From: Collinsella sp. AF02-46-1
GTDB taxonomy: Bacteria > Actinomycetota > Coriobacteriia > Coriobacteriales > Coriobacteriaceae
Length of the DNA: 10,005 bases
Reading direction: 5' to 3'
NCBI GenBank assembly: GCA_934876235.1
Contig: CAKXKM010000050.1
Span: 1-10,005, forward strand
Positions 1 to 6,594 of the stretch are shown here, in pieces. The notes under the pieces are model-generated. The model saw only the letters and a list, made by a program, of their open reading frames with translations, searched no databases and was not told the origin of the DNA. Positions within the stretch are counted from its first letter, which is position 1. Each line of letters opens with the position of its first letter. Position numbers and translations under genes: made by a program.

Positions 1-7
1 CAGCTAT

Positions 8-22
8 ACTACTCTCAGTAGT
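8..22. other. Short perfect inverted repeat upstream of purE
   Basis: ACTACT and AGTAGT (8-13 and 17-22) can pair around a 3-base loop. A TATACT hexamer at 5-10 resembles a -10 box, but any -35 would lie outside the window, so a purE promoter cannot be judged. All of 1-67 is non-coding or the end of an unseen upstream gene; two of the three forward frames stop within the first 25 bases. The role of the hairpin is unknown. Confidence 0.25.
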
Positions 23-73
23 TAAGGGTCGCGGATTCGCTGCGTCACCGCTCTCAACAGGAGGTCTATGTTT

Positions 74-538
74 ATGGCAGATCAAAAGCCGGTTGTCGGG
101 ATCATCATGGGTTCCAAGTCCGATCTGGGCGTTATGGAAGGCTGCACCGCCGAGCTCGAGGCACTGGGTGTGCCCTATGAGCTCGTCATTGCGAGCGCGC
201 ACCGCACGCCGGCGAAGGTCCACGAGTGGGCTTCGACTGCCGCCGATCGCGGTATCAAAGTGATTATCGCCGCCGCCGGCAAGGCCGCCCACCTGGGTGG
301 TGTCGTGGCTGCCTTTACGCCGCTGCCGGTTATCGGCGTGCCTATGAAGACGAGTGACCTGGGCGGTATGGATTCGCTGCTGTCGATGGTGCAGATGCCT
401 TCGGGCGTGCCCGTGGCCTGCGTTGCCATCAACGGTGCCAAGAACGCCGCTATCTATGCCACGCAGATTCTGGGTGCTTGCGACCCCGAGTACCGCAAGG
501 TTATCGAGAAGATGAAGCAGGAGATGGCTGACGCCTAG
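74..538 (+). CDS. purE: 5-(carboxyamino)imidazole ribonucleotide mutase PurE (class I type)
   Basis: PurE converts N5-carboxyaminoimidazole ribonucleotide to CAIR in the cytosolic de novo purine pathway. The product is about 154 residues, normal for the stand-alone bacterial enzyme. The N-terminal phosphate-binding motif MGSKSD, the catalytic-loop motif SAHRTP, and the later AAHL and MPSGVPVA segments are all present. SAHRTP and the AAHL segment point to class I rather than the class II AIR carboxylase, which has HKTA and a different loop. Class I enzymes normally depend on PurK, which is not encoded here. The usual HLPG reads HLGG, a mild variant. An AGGAGG site at 59-64 sits 9 bases before the ATG at 74 but only 3 bases before an in-frame ATG at 68, so I prefer 74; the alternative adds two residues. 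The sortase gene starts 35 bases downstream, which suggests co-transcription. Confidence 0.95.
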   Translation: MADQKPVVGIIMGSKSDLGVMEGCTAELEALGVPYELVIASAHRTPAKVHEWASTAADRGIKVIIAAAGKAAHLGGVVAAFTPLPVIGVPMKTSDLGGMDSLLSMVQMPSGVPVACVAINGAKNAAIYATQILGACDPEYRKVIEKMKQEMADA

Positions 539-573
539 GCGTTCCGCCGTTTCACCGCAGTATAAGGAGAGCC

Positions 574-1572
574 ATGTCCGATTATCAGGGAAAACGATTC
601 AAGGCTTCTCAGATTCCCGATCCGTCGAAGCCGGGTGTCGCCCATGCGGCGCAGCAGGGTCGGACATCCTCTCCTCAGCAGCCGCGCGCGCCGCGCCCCG
701 TGACACCGGCGACGCATCGTCGACAGGACGCGCCGGCCGCATATCGTCCTTCGTCTTATAGCTCCGCTAAGAAGCCGCCCCGGTCTTCATCGCATGCCGC
801 GCCGTCGGATCACACCGAGCCGCCGCGCAAAAAGCGCCGCTCCATTATTCCCATTCTGCTTATCATCATCGGTATCGGCCTGATTGTCGCCGCCGCCGCT
901 ATCTTTATTAATGCCCAGATTGGCTATAAGCAGGCGAGCGATTCGTATCAGAAAATCGAGAAGCAATATGTAAGCGATAAGGACGCCAGCGGCGTGCCGA
1001 TTATCGACTTTGATGCGCTTGCTCAGACGAACCCCGAGATTGTGGGTTGGATTTACGTGCCGGGAACCAATATCAACTATCCCGTGGTGCAGACCAACAA
1101 CAACTCCAAATACCTCAACACGCTGTTTGACGGTACGGCTAACGCGTCCGGTGCCATTTTCCTGGATAGCGATGACACCGCGCCGGGAATGGTCGACCAG
1201 CAGACTACGATCTACGGCCACCATATGAACGATGGGTCGATGTTCAACGTGATTTCGGATACGACTGACCAGGCAACGTTCGATAGCATCGAGTTTGTGT
1301 ATTACATCACACGGGATGCTACGTATAAGTTGCGTCCGCTGGCGACCAAGGTGGTCGAGGACACGTATGCCAAGGCGCGCACGACCAATTTTGAGGGCGA
1401 CGACGGACTCAAGAACTACCTGTCCGAGATGCTCGACGGCGCTTCTGCCGTGGCGAGTGATGCCACCGATCGTGCCGCTTCGGCAACTAAGGTTGTAACG
1501 CTTGTGACCTGTCGTTCGCTGTCGCTGAGCAACACACGCGCCGTCATGGTGCTCACGCCGGTCGAGGAATAA
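574..1572 (+). CDS. Class B-type sortase, membrane-anchored
   Basis: This is a cysteine transpeptidase of the sortase family, expected to act on the outer face of the membrane and attach proteins to peptidoglycan or to other proteins. The 332-residue product has a roughly 90-residue N-terminal tail rich in Pro, Arg, Ser and Ala, then a basic stop (RKKRR), one transmembrane helix at about 91-113, and the sortase beta-barrel from about 140. The catalytic triad is visible: His216 in YGHHMNDGSMF, Cys313 in TLVTC, and Arg322 eight residues after the start of the loop that follows Cys. YGH-x-M-x-DGSMF plus a TxxTC site is typical of class B. The cytosolic tail is far longer than the few residues usual for sortases. 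AAGGAG at 564-569 precedes the ATG. No LPXTG- or NPQTN-type substrate lies in the window, so the target is unknown. The purE neighbour gives no functional clue. Confidence 0.9.
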   Translation: MSDYQGKRFKASQIPDPSKPGVAHAAQQGRTSSPQQPRAPRPVTPATHRRQDAPAAYRPSSYSSAKKPPRSSSHAAPSDHTEPPRKKRRSIIPILLIIIGIGLIVAAAAIFINAQIGYKQASDSYQKIEKQYVSDKDASGVPIIDFDALAQTNPEIVGWIYVPGTNINYPVVQTNNNSKYLNTLFDGTANASGAIFLDSDDTAPGMVDQQTTIYGHHMNDGSMFNVISDTTDQATFDSIEFVYYITRDATYKLRPLATKVVEDTYAKARTTNFEGDDGLKNYLSEMLDGASAVASDATDRAASATKVVTLVTCRSLSLSNTRAVMVLTPVEE

Positions 1573-1578
1573 GTTGTT

Positions 1579-1620
1579 CGAGAGTAGCTAAAAAGGCCCC
1601 GTCCCAAATTGGCTACTCGA
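1579..1620. repeat. Hairpin between the sortase and moaE-like genes; possible relative of the GGGAC-core elements
   Basis: GAGTAGC (1582-1588) pairs perfectly with GCTACTC (1612-1618) around a 23-base loop. On the minus strand the loop reads as a T-rich flank around TTGGGACGGGGCC. There is no T-run after the stem on the plus strand, so it is a poor terminator for the sortase gene. The layout (7-bp arms around a GGGAC core) matches the elements near 7364 and 7886, but the core sequence is only loosely similar. Confidence 0.45.
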
Positions 1621-1639
1621 CGACGGTAAGGGAGAAATG

Positions 1640-2056
1640 ATGCTCGAGAGTGGCAAATTGATGCCTTCGATTGATGCTTGGCTGCGCGAGGCCAAGGCCG
1701 ATGCTTCGGCGGCAGGCTGTGGGATGTATCTGACGCATAACGGTGTGGTGCGCGCGACGCCCAAGGCTGAGGTGCGCGGAGTCGAGACCGATGGCGTGGC
1801 GCCAGGCCACAGGGTGGGCGGCATGGTCTTTGACTACGACGCCGAAAAGGTACGGTCTGCTATCGAGACTACGCGCGCGATGCCGGGTATCGGCTATGTG
1901 CGCGTGTGGCTGGCAAGCGGCGAGCTTACCGTAGGTGACGACATCATGCTCGTGCTTATCGGCGGGGACATTCGCCCACACGTGGTCGATGCACTGCAGG
2001 CGCTCGTTGGCACCATCAAGAACGAATGCGTGAGTGAGGTCGAGCGCGAGGCATAG
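1640..2056 (+). CDS. MoaE-like protein (molybdopterin synthase catalytic-subunit family), divergent
   Basis: MoaE is the large subunit of molybdopterin synthase, which moves sulfur from MoaD thiocarboxylate to precursor Z. The 138-residue product aligns along its length with MoaE: NGVVR at 34-38 matches the F-x-G-x-VR motif, GELTVGDDIMLV at 94-105 matches the GELxxGDE strand, IRPHVVDALQAL matches HRxxAFxA, and GTIKNE at about 124-129 matches the LK motif, with Lys127 equivalent to the catalytic Lys119 of E. coli. The second key lysine (E. coli Lys126) seems to be lost, the His of the HR pair is Ile, and the C-terminus is about ten residues short. No moaA, moaC, moaD or mog lies nearby, so activity is uncertain. 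GGAG at 1631-1634 lies 5 bases before the ATG at 1640; an ATG at 1637 is the alternative. Family call from motifs by eye. Confidence 0.72.
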   Translation: MLESGKLMPSIDAWLREAKADASAAGCGMYLTHNGVVRATPKAEVRGVETDGVAPGHRVGGMVFDYDAEKVRSAIETTRAMPGIGYVRVWLASGELTVGDDIMLVLIGGDIRPHVVDALQALVGTIKNECVSEVEREA

Positions 2057-2086
2057 AGGATTGCGTCGATAGAAGGATCGTTTATA

Positions 2087-2125
2087 AAAATGCCCACCGG
2101 TACGTGTGATACCGGCGGGCATTTT
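2087..2125. terminator. Bidirectional rho-independent terminator between convergent genes
   Basis: A 16-base arm at 2087-2102 pairs with 2110-2125 with a single A-C mismatch around a 7-base loop. The arms begin with AAAA and end with TTTT, so the structure gives a GC-rich stem followed by a U-run on both strands. It lies 30 bases after the moaE-like stop and 21 bases after the stop of the minus-strand membrane protein gene, so it can end both transcripts. Confidence 0.9.
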
Positions 2126-2146
2126 GCGTTTTGGGCGCGGCGGGCG

Positions 2147-3376
2147 CTAAACGCGCGTGGCGTCCTTGGGGCTCATGGTCATGCTCTGGAAGCGGTTCTC
2201 CATGTAGTCGTTATCGAAATACTTGCCGTAGAACTGTGCGACGGGAATGTCCGGCTCCGTGCCGTTAACGCGCTGGTACCAGTAGTCGAGCGACTGCAGC
2301 GTCATGACGCCGTCGACCAGCATAATGACGGTAAAGATGACGGTGGCCGAGTAGCGGCTCTTCCAGGGGATCTTGTTGATGAGCTTAAGCAGCCTCGGTA
2401 GCAGCAGCTTGATCCAGATGAGGCCACCTAGGCCCCACAGGCAGGCAAAGCCCGTGCAGGTGCGTCCGCCCGTGAGGACCACGAGCGGATCGGGCAAACC
2501 AAACAGCGTTATGTGCGAGTAGCTCCACGAGACCACGCCAAACGCGGTCTGCATAAACCAGCCCACGAACACCTCAAAGCTCGCGCCGAGCACAGCGCTC
2601 ACCAGGAAAATGATGATGGGGTTCTTTTTGTAGAAGCGGTTAAGCACCATGGTCATGAGCACGGCGCCAAATCCGTAGATGGGGCTGAAAGGGCCAAACA
2701 GCATGCCGGCGCGGTCTTGGTAGACGCCCGGGTCGTTGACCGTCATGTGCCAGATGTCCTCCAAGATAAGTCCCAGTACGCAGCAGACGAAGAATACCCA
2801 GAACAGGTTGAAGTAGTTGAGCTTGATGTAGCCCTCGCCGGTCTCATCGCGGCCGAGCATGCCCTCGGCGGCGGCATCGCGGTCGAGCATCTCCTGCAGG
2901 CGGCGCTGCAGCTCGCGCTCCTGACGCAGCGTGGGGTCGACGGTGGCCGAAAGCGCGATGAGGATGCCGAGCTGAATAGCGGGGCGCAGCAAGAAGGGCC
3001 CGATACCCTGGAGCATCACGTCGACCAAAAGCTCGACGACGGTGAATGCAATAAGGATGTAGGACAGGCGGGCGGCGTTGCGGCGCTGGTTTTTGATAAG
3101 GTCCAGGCCAAAGATGATTAGGATGACGGCACTTGCCGCAGAGAGCATGATGCCGGCGACGATAAGGCCGACTGCGACGAGCGTGTTGTCGCCGAGCTTT
3201 TCGGTGGCGTTGCCGTTAACAAGTGCCGTGATGACCTGCCACATAAAGGCAGCGACCGACGGGAGCGTGCCCACGCCGGAAAGGATGCACAGGACGGCGT
3301 ACACCTTAATGATGAGGGGAATCTTCTTGACCTCTGTGGCGCTGGGGACGCTAGGGTCGAGTTCGTTTCGATCCAT
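2147..3376 (-). CDS. Multi-pass membrane protein with a CmpB-type 'putative ABC transporter permease' domain
   Basis: The product is 409 residues with about nine hydrophobic segments: roughly 21-50, 66-92, 104-121, 126-144, 189-206, 226-245, 252-272, 307-327 and 343-360. A charged, helix-prone linker at about 148-182 (RQERELQRRLQEMLDRD) separates an N-terminal four-helix region from the C-terminal half. That half carries GPFSPIYGFG at 228-237, then ASFEVFVGW, a WSYS motif, GGRTCTGFACLWG, and a Pro after the next helix. This motif order fits the family annotated as putative ABC transporter permease (CmpB-type), whose substrate is unknown. No ATPase or binding protein lies beside it, so 'ABC transporter' is a family label, not a shown function. 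The AGAAAGG site at 3383-3389 (complement) precedes the ATG by 6 bases. It is convergent with the moaE-like gene and divergent from purF. Confidence 0.75.
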   Translation of the reverse strand: MDRNELDPSVPSATEVKKIPLIIKVYAVLCILSGVGTLPSVAAFMWQVITALVNGNATEKLGDNTLVAVGLIVAGIMLSAASAVILIIFGLDLIKNQRRNAARLSYILIAFTVVELLVDVMLQGIGPFLLRPAIQLGILIALSATVDPTLRQERELQRRLQEMLDRDAAAEGMLGRDETGEGYIKLNYFNLFWVFFVCCVLGLILEDIWHMTVNDPGVYQDRAGMLFGPFSPIYGFGAVLMTMVLNRFYKKNPIIIFLVSAVLGASFEVFVGWFMQTAFGVVSWSYSHITLFGLPDPLVVLTGGRTCTGFACLWGLGGLIWIKLLLPRLLKLINKIPWKSRYSATVIFTVIMLVDGVMTLQSLDYWYQRVNGTEPDIPVAQFYGKYFDNDYMENRFQSMTMSPKDATRV

Positions 3377-3402
3377 ACAGAACCTTTCTCGCTTTGTTGT
3401 AG

Positions 3403-3431
3403 GTTATAAGGATACGCCGCCGACCTGCCAA
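3403..3431 (-). promoter_or_regulatory. Sigma70-type promoter for the minus-strand membrane protein gene
   Basis: Read on the minus strand, TTGGCA (3431-3426) and TATAAC (3408-3403) are separated by exactly 17 bases, each one base off consensus. The start of transcription would fall near 3396, giving a leader of about 20 bases that contains the AGAAAGG ribosome site. This is the best-formed promoter in the window. Confidence 0.65.
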
Positions 3432-3436
3432 AAGAC

Positions 3437-3450
3437 AGGACGAACGTCCC
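3437..3450. promoter_or_regulatory. Palindrome just upstream of the -35 box
   Basis: GGACG and CGTCC (3438-3442 and 3445-3449) form a 12-base palindrome 6 bases upstream of the -35 box of the minus-strand promoter. The position suits an operator. GAACGTCCC at 3442-3450 is also shared with the GGGACGTTC core of the repeats near 7373, 7898 and 7953, so it may instead be a decayed copy of that element. The rest of the 286-bp divergent region (3377-3662) has no gene I can support. Confidence 0.35.
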
Positions 3451-3614
3451 AATTGCAACTTTGTAATCCCCAACGGCAGACGCGGCGGCCATCTGGGGGC
3501 GCGGGCACTTACACTGGACAGACCGATAAAATGTTTGGCAACAAAACTGATTATTAGCTCGGTGGGCTTTTAAAAAGCGCTGCTCATGCGCTGGGGAGCA
3601 CGTCGCGCCGTGCG

Positions 3615-3620
3615 TATAAT
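3615..3620 (+). promoter_or_regulatory. Perfect -10 box of a likely purF promoter
   Basis: TATAAT lies 43 bases before the purF ATG. The 17-bp-spaced -35 position (3592-3597, TGGGGA) matches consensus poorly, so the promoter may need an activator. TGCTC at 3581-3585 and GAGCA at 3596-3600 form a small inverted repeat over this region. I found no purine riboswitch core or Bacillus-type PurBox. Confidence 0.5.
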
Positions 3621-3662
3621 AAGGCGGGTAACGCCAAAAATACGAGGCTCTGAGGGGATACC

Positions 3663-5333
3663 ATGTCTCAAGAAACCATCCGCGCGGCCGAGCGTGCCGC
3701 GGGACAGGTGAACACCATGTCGACGTATGATCCGGACTCCGACCAGCTGCATGAGGAATGTGGCATTTTCGGCGTATGGGCGCCCGATCGCGACGTGGCT
3801 CGACTGACGTACTTTGGCCTGCGTGCGCTGCAGCACCGTGGCCAGGAATCGGCTGGAATCGCCGTGGGTGACGGCGGCACGGTTATGGTCCGCAAAGATC
3901 TGGGCCTGCTCGACCGCGTGTTCTCCAACGCCGACCTGTCGACGCTCTCCGGCCAGCTGGCCGTGGGCCACGTGCGCTATGGCACCGCCGGTGCCAAGAG
4001 CTGGGAAGCCTCTCAGCCGCACCTCTCTACCATCAACAGCGTCATTATCGCGCTCGCGCACAACGGCACCCTCGTCAACACCGACGAGCTGCGCCGTCAG
4101 CTGATCGAGCTGGGCGTGCCGTTCCTCTCCAATTCGGATTCCGAGGTCGCGACCAAGCTTATCGGCTACTTTACCCAGCGTACGGGCCACCTGCGCGAGG
4201 GTATTCGCAAGACCATGGAGCTCGTGCGCGGCGGCTACGCCATGACGCTCATCAACGAGCAGGCGCTCTACGCATTCCGCGATCCACACGGCATTCGCCC
4301 GCTCGTGCTGGGCAAGCTGGTGGACGAGGGTCTGGACCAGGCCGATGCCGCAGCCGTTTCGCAGCTGCCGTCGCAGGACGGCGCCGCGACGGTCGACTCC
4401 GCCGTCCGTGTCACGCGCGCCGGCGGCTGGGTCGTTGCTTCCGAGACCTGCGCACTCGACATCGTGGGTGCCGAGTACGTCCGTGACGTCCGTCCCGGCG
4501 AGATCTTGCGCATCAGCGCCGAGGGCCTGGTATCCGAGCAGGGCGTGCCTGCAGCCGAAGAGCCCGCCAACTGCATCTTTGAGCAGGTCTACTTTGCCCG
4601 CCCCGACTCCATCATGAACGGCAAGAGCGTCTATGCCTGCCGTTACGACATGGGTCGTCAGCTGGCACATGAGGAGCCTGTCGAGGCCGACCTGGTCATC
4701 GGCGTGCCCGACTCCGGCCTGCCGCCTGCGGAGGGGTATTCGCACGAGAGCGGTATTCCCTTTGGCGAGGGCCTTATCAAGAACCGCTACGTGGGCCGTA
4801 CGTTTATCGAGCCTACGCAGGAGTTGCGCGCCATGGGCGTGCGTATGAAACTCAACCCGCTGCGCGACAACATCGAGGGCAAGCGCCTGGTCGTCATCGA
4901 CGACTCCATCGTGCGCGGCACCACCATGGTGCAGCTCGTCAAGATGCTGCGCAACGCCGGCGCCAAGGAGATTCATATCCGCATCAACTCGCCCGAGGTC
5001 ATCTGGCCGTGCTTCTACGGTATCGATACCGACGTGCAGTCGCAGCTTATCAGCGCCAACAAGACGGTCGACGAGATTTGCGAGTATATCGGCGCCGATT
5101 CGCTGGCCTTCCTTTCGGTCGAGGGCCTGCTTAAGGTCATGCCCAAGGGCGGTTACTGCGATGCGTGCTTTACCGGCCGCTACCCCGTGGCGATTCCCGA
5201 GAGCTTTGGCCGCGACAAGTTTATGGAGGGCTTTAAGCCCCGCAACCTGGACAAGCCGCTGCACTTTGACGACGACGCCGTGATCGAGAAATACGACGAC
5301 CGCAGCTGGGAAGAGGAGCACGGCGAGGCATAA
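3663..5333 (+). CDS. purF: Amidophosphoribosyltransferase PurF, with an insertion in the glutaminase domain
   Basis: PurF transfers glutamine-derived ammonia to PRPP to make phosphoribosylamine, the first step of purine synthesis. The 556-residue product has an N-terminal class II glutamine amidotransferase domain with the nucleophile Cys33 in EECGIFGVW, which is exposed by propeptide cleavage in related enzymes. LQHRGQESAGI and VGHVRYGT follow. The C-terminal phosphoribosyltransferase domain has VVIDDSIVRGTT at 410-421. Cys304, Cys450, Cys499 and Cys502 match the [4Fe-4S] ligands of the Bacillus-type enzyme, so oxygen sensitivity is expected. About 35 residues at 218-253 (acidic and Ala-rich) have no counterpart in the Bacillus enzyme as I recall it. 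Two starts are possible: 3663, with GAGGGG 5 bases upstream, gives a 32-residue propeptide; the ATG at 3717, with AGGTGA upstream, gives a more usual 14-15 residues. The frame is intact throughout. Confidence 0.96.
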   Translation: MSQETIRAAERAAGQVNTMSTYDPDSDQLHEECGIFGVWAPDRDVARLTYFGLRALQHRGQESAGIAVGDGGTVMVRKDLGLLDRVFSNADLSTLSGQLAVGHVRYGTAGAKSWEASQPHLSTINSVIIALAHNGTLVNTDELRRQLIELGVPFLSNSDSEVATKLIGYFTQRTGHLREGIRKTMELVRGGYAMTLINEQALYAFRDPHGIRPLVLGKLVDEGLDQADAAAVSQLPSQDGAATVDSAVRVTRAGGWVVASETCALDIVGAEYVRDVRPGEILRISAEGLVSEQGVPAAEEPANCIFEQVYFARPDSIMNGKSVYACRYDMGRQLAHEEPVEADLVIGVPDSGLPPAEGYSHESGIPFGEGLIKNRYVGRTFIEPTQELRAMGVRMKLNPLRDNIEGKRLVVIDDSIVRGTTMVQLVKMLRNAGAKEIHIRINSPEVIWPCFYGIDTDVQSQLISANKTVDEICEYIGADSLAFLSVEGLLKVMPKGGYCDACFTGRYPVAIPESFGRDKFMEGFKPRNLDKPLHFDDDAVIEKYDDRSWEEEHGEA

Positions 5334-5372
5334 AACCTGCCATATGGGGACAGGTTTATTTTGGTAGGTTTT
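5332..5372. repeat. GGGAC-core palindromic element at the purF 3' end; possible terminator
   Basis: A 10-base arm at 5332-5341 pairs with 5363-5372 with one G-T wobble; the arms begin AAAA and end TTTT. The 21-base loop holds GGGGACAGGTT (5346-5356). A competing stem AACCTG/CAGGTT (5334-5339 and 5351-5356), followed by TATTTT, is also possible. The left arm overlaps the purF stop codon. The same GGGGACAGGTT string occurs inverted at 8013-8023. It could weaken or end transcription between purF and purM. Confidence 0.55.
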
Positions 5373-5382
5373 ACCTGCTGTT

Positions 5383-5410
5383 TTGTTGATATGACGGCGC
5401 GTGCTGTTAT
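5383..5410 (+). promoter_or_regulatory. Weak promoter candidate before purM
   Basis: TTGTTG at 5383-5388 and TGTTAT at 5405-5410 are 16 bases apart, and a TG at 5402-5403 gives an extended -10. Neither hexamer is close to consensus. The main support is that the preceding hairpin could block read-through from purF. Confidence 0.2.
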
Positions 5411-5435
5411 GGCATGCACCGAATCGAGGACAACT

Positions 5436-5519
5436 ATGAGCACCGTTTGGCGCCCGCGCGGCGCCACGGTAGTGGGAGAGGAAGGCTCAGATGAGCGACA
5501 GCAAGCATGTGACGTATGA
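5436..5519 (+). CDS. Possible 27-residue leader peptide overlapping the purM start
   Basis: An ATG at 5436 has GAGGA at 5426-5430, 5 bases upstream, and opens a 27-codon frame (MSTVWRPRG...) that stops at 5517-5519, 29 bases inside purM in another frame. A ribosome finishing here could re-initiate at or occlude the purM start, so it could be a regulatory leader. The peptide has no run of one amino acid and no family I recognise. It may be a chance frame in GC-rich DNA. Confidence 0.25.
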   Translation: MSTVWRPRGATVVGEEGSDERQQACDV

Positions 5520-6594
5520 GGATGCCGGCGTCGATACCGCTGAGGGCGGCCGCGCCGTCGACGCGATTAAGCAGATGGTCAAGGACACCAATCGCCCCGA
5601 GGTTATCGGCGGCATCGGCGGCTTCGGTGGCCTGTTCTCGGCTGCCGCGCTTAAGGATATGGAAGACCCGATCCTGATTAGCGGTACCGACGGCGTGGGC
5701 ACCAAGCTCGTGCTCGCCCAGATCATGGACCGTCACGAGACGGTGGGCCAGGACCTGGTCGCTATGTGCGTCAACGACATTCTGGCTTCGGGCGCCGAGC
5801 CGCTGTTCTTCCTGGACTACGTCGCCATCGGTCACATCGAGGCCGAGCACATGGCAAAGATCATCAAGGGTGTGGCCGACGGCTGCAAGCTCGCGGGCTG
5901 CGCGCTCGTGGGCGGTGAGATGGCCGAGCACCCGGGCGTCATGGCTCCTGCCGACTACGACCTTGCCGGATTTACCGTGGGCGTCGTCGACCGTCCCAAG
6001 ATGCTCGACCCCGCAAACGTCCGCCCGGGCGATGTGATCCTGGGCCTGCCTTCCACCGGCGTGCACTCCAACGGCTACTCGCTCGTGCGTAAGGTCATTG
6101 GCGTCGACGGCATTAAGCCGGGCACGCCCGAGGCCGCCGCTAAGGCCGAGGAGCTGAGCCGTCCGCTCGAGGAGCTCGGCGGTGCATCGCTGGCAGACGC
6201 TCTGTTGGCCCCCACGCGCATCTACGTCAAGCCGATCCTGGAGCTGCTGCGCGGCGGCGTCAACGTGCATGCTATCGCCCACATCACCGGCGGCGGTATT
6301 ACCGAGAACCTCAACCGTGCACTCGCCGACGACGTCGACGCCGTGGTCACCCGCAACGGCGCCGAGATGGGTTGGGACGTTCCGCCCGTCATCACCTACG
6401 TGTCGCGTCAGGCCGAGCTCGCGCCCAACGAGGCATGCAAGACCTTCAACATGGGCGTCGGCCTGTGCCTGATCGTCGCCCCCGAGGACGAGGCCGCGGT
6501 TACCGAAGCCCTGGTCGCGCTGGGCGAGAAGCCGTTCCGCGTGGGCGAGTGCGTCGAGGGTTCCGGTAAGGTCGTGTACTCCGATGAGCGCTAA
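5491..6594 (+). CDS. purM: Phosphoribosylformylglycinamidine cyclo-ligase (AIR synthetase) PurM
   Basis: PurM closes FGAM to aminoimidazole ribonucleotide using ATP, in the cytosol. The product is 367 residues, close to the usual 340-350 with a slightly longer N-terminus. Family motifs run in order: GTDGVGTK at 65-72 (nucleotide and phosphate binding), MCVNDI at 92-97, GGEMAEHPG at 141-149, GLPSTGVHSNGYSLVR at 185-200, and a late HITGGGITENLNR segment. The frame is intact. AGGAAGG at 5479-5485 lies 5 bases before the ATG. The gap from purF is 157 bases and contains a hairpin, so purM may be partly separate from purF. The last 11 bases overlap purN, which indicates translational coupling of these two genes. 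Confidence 0.97.
   Translation: MSDSKHVTYEDAGVDTAEGGRAVDAIKQMVKDTNRPEVIGGIGGFGGLFSAAALKDMEDPILISGTDGVGTKLVLAQIMDRHETVGQDLVAMCVNDILASGAEPLFFLDYVAIGHIEAEHMAKIIKGVADGCKLAGCALVGGEMAEHPGVMAPADYDLAGFTVGVVDRPKMLDPANVRPGDVILGLPSTGVHSNGYSLVRKVIGVDGIKPGTPEAAAKAEELSRPLEELGGASLADALLAPTRIYVKPILELLRGGVNVHAIAHITGGGITENLNRALADDVDAVVTRNGAEMGWDVPPVITYVSRQAELAPNEACKTFNMGVGLCLIVAPEDEAAVTEALVALGEKPFRVGECVEGSGKVVYSDER

Noticed and set aside
68..538. PurE class II (AIR carboxylase)
   Set aside because: SAHRTP and the AAHL segment match class I; class II enzymes carry HKTA and a different glycine loop.
1579..1620. Rho-independent terminator for the sortase gene
   Set aside because: The stem is 7 bp with a 23-base loop and no following T-run on the plus strand, so it is listed as a hairpin repeat.
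3600..3662. Purine riboswitch in the purF leader
   Set aside because: The GGCG/CGCC hairpin after the -10 box is small, and the conserved three-way junction and loop sequences of the guanine/adenine aptamer are absent.
3570..5321. Very long open frame on the minus strand opposite purF, with similar ones opposite purM, purN and the foldase gene
   Set aside because: High third-position GC in the plus-strand genes removes stop codons from the opposite strand. The predicted products are His/Leu/Arg-rich, with no family features and no start signals.
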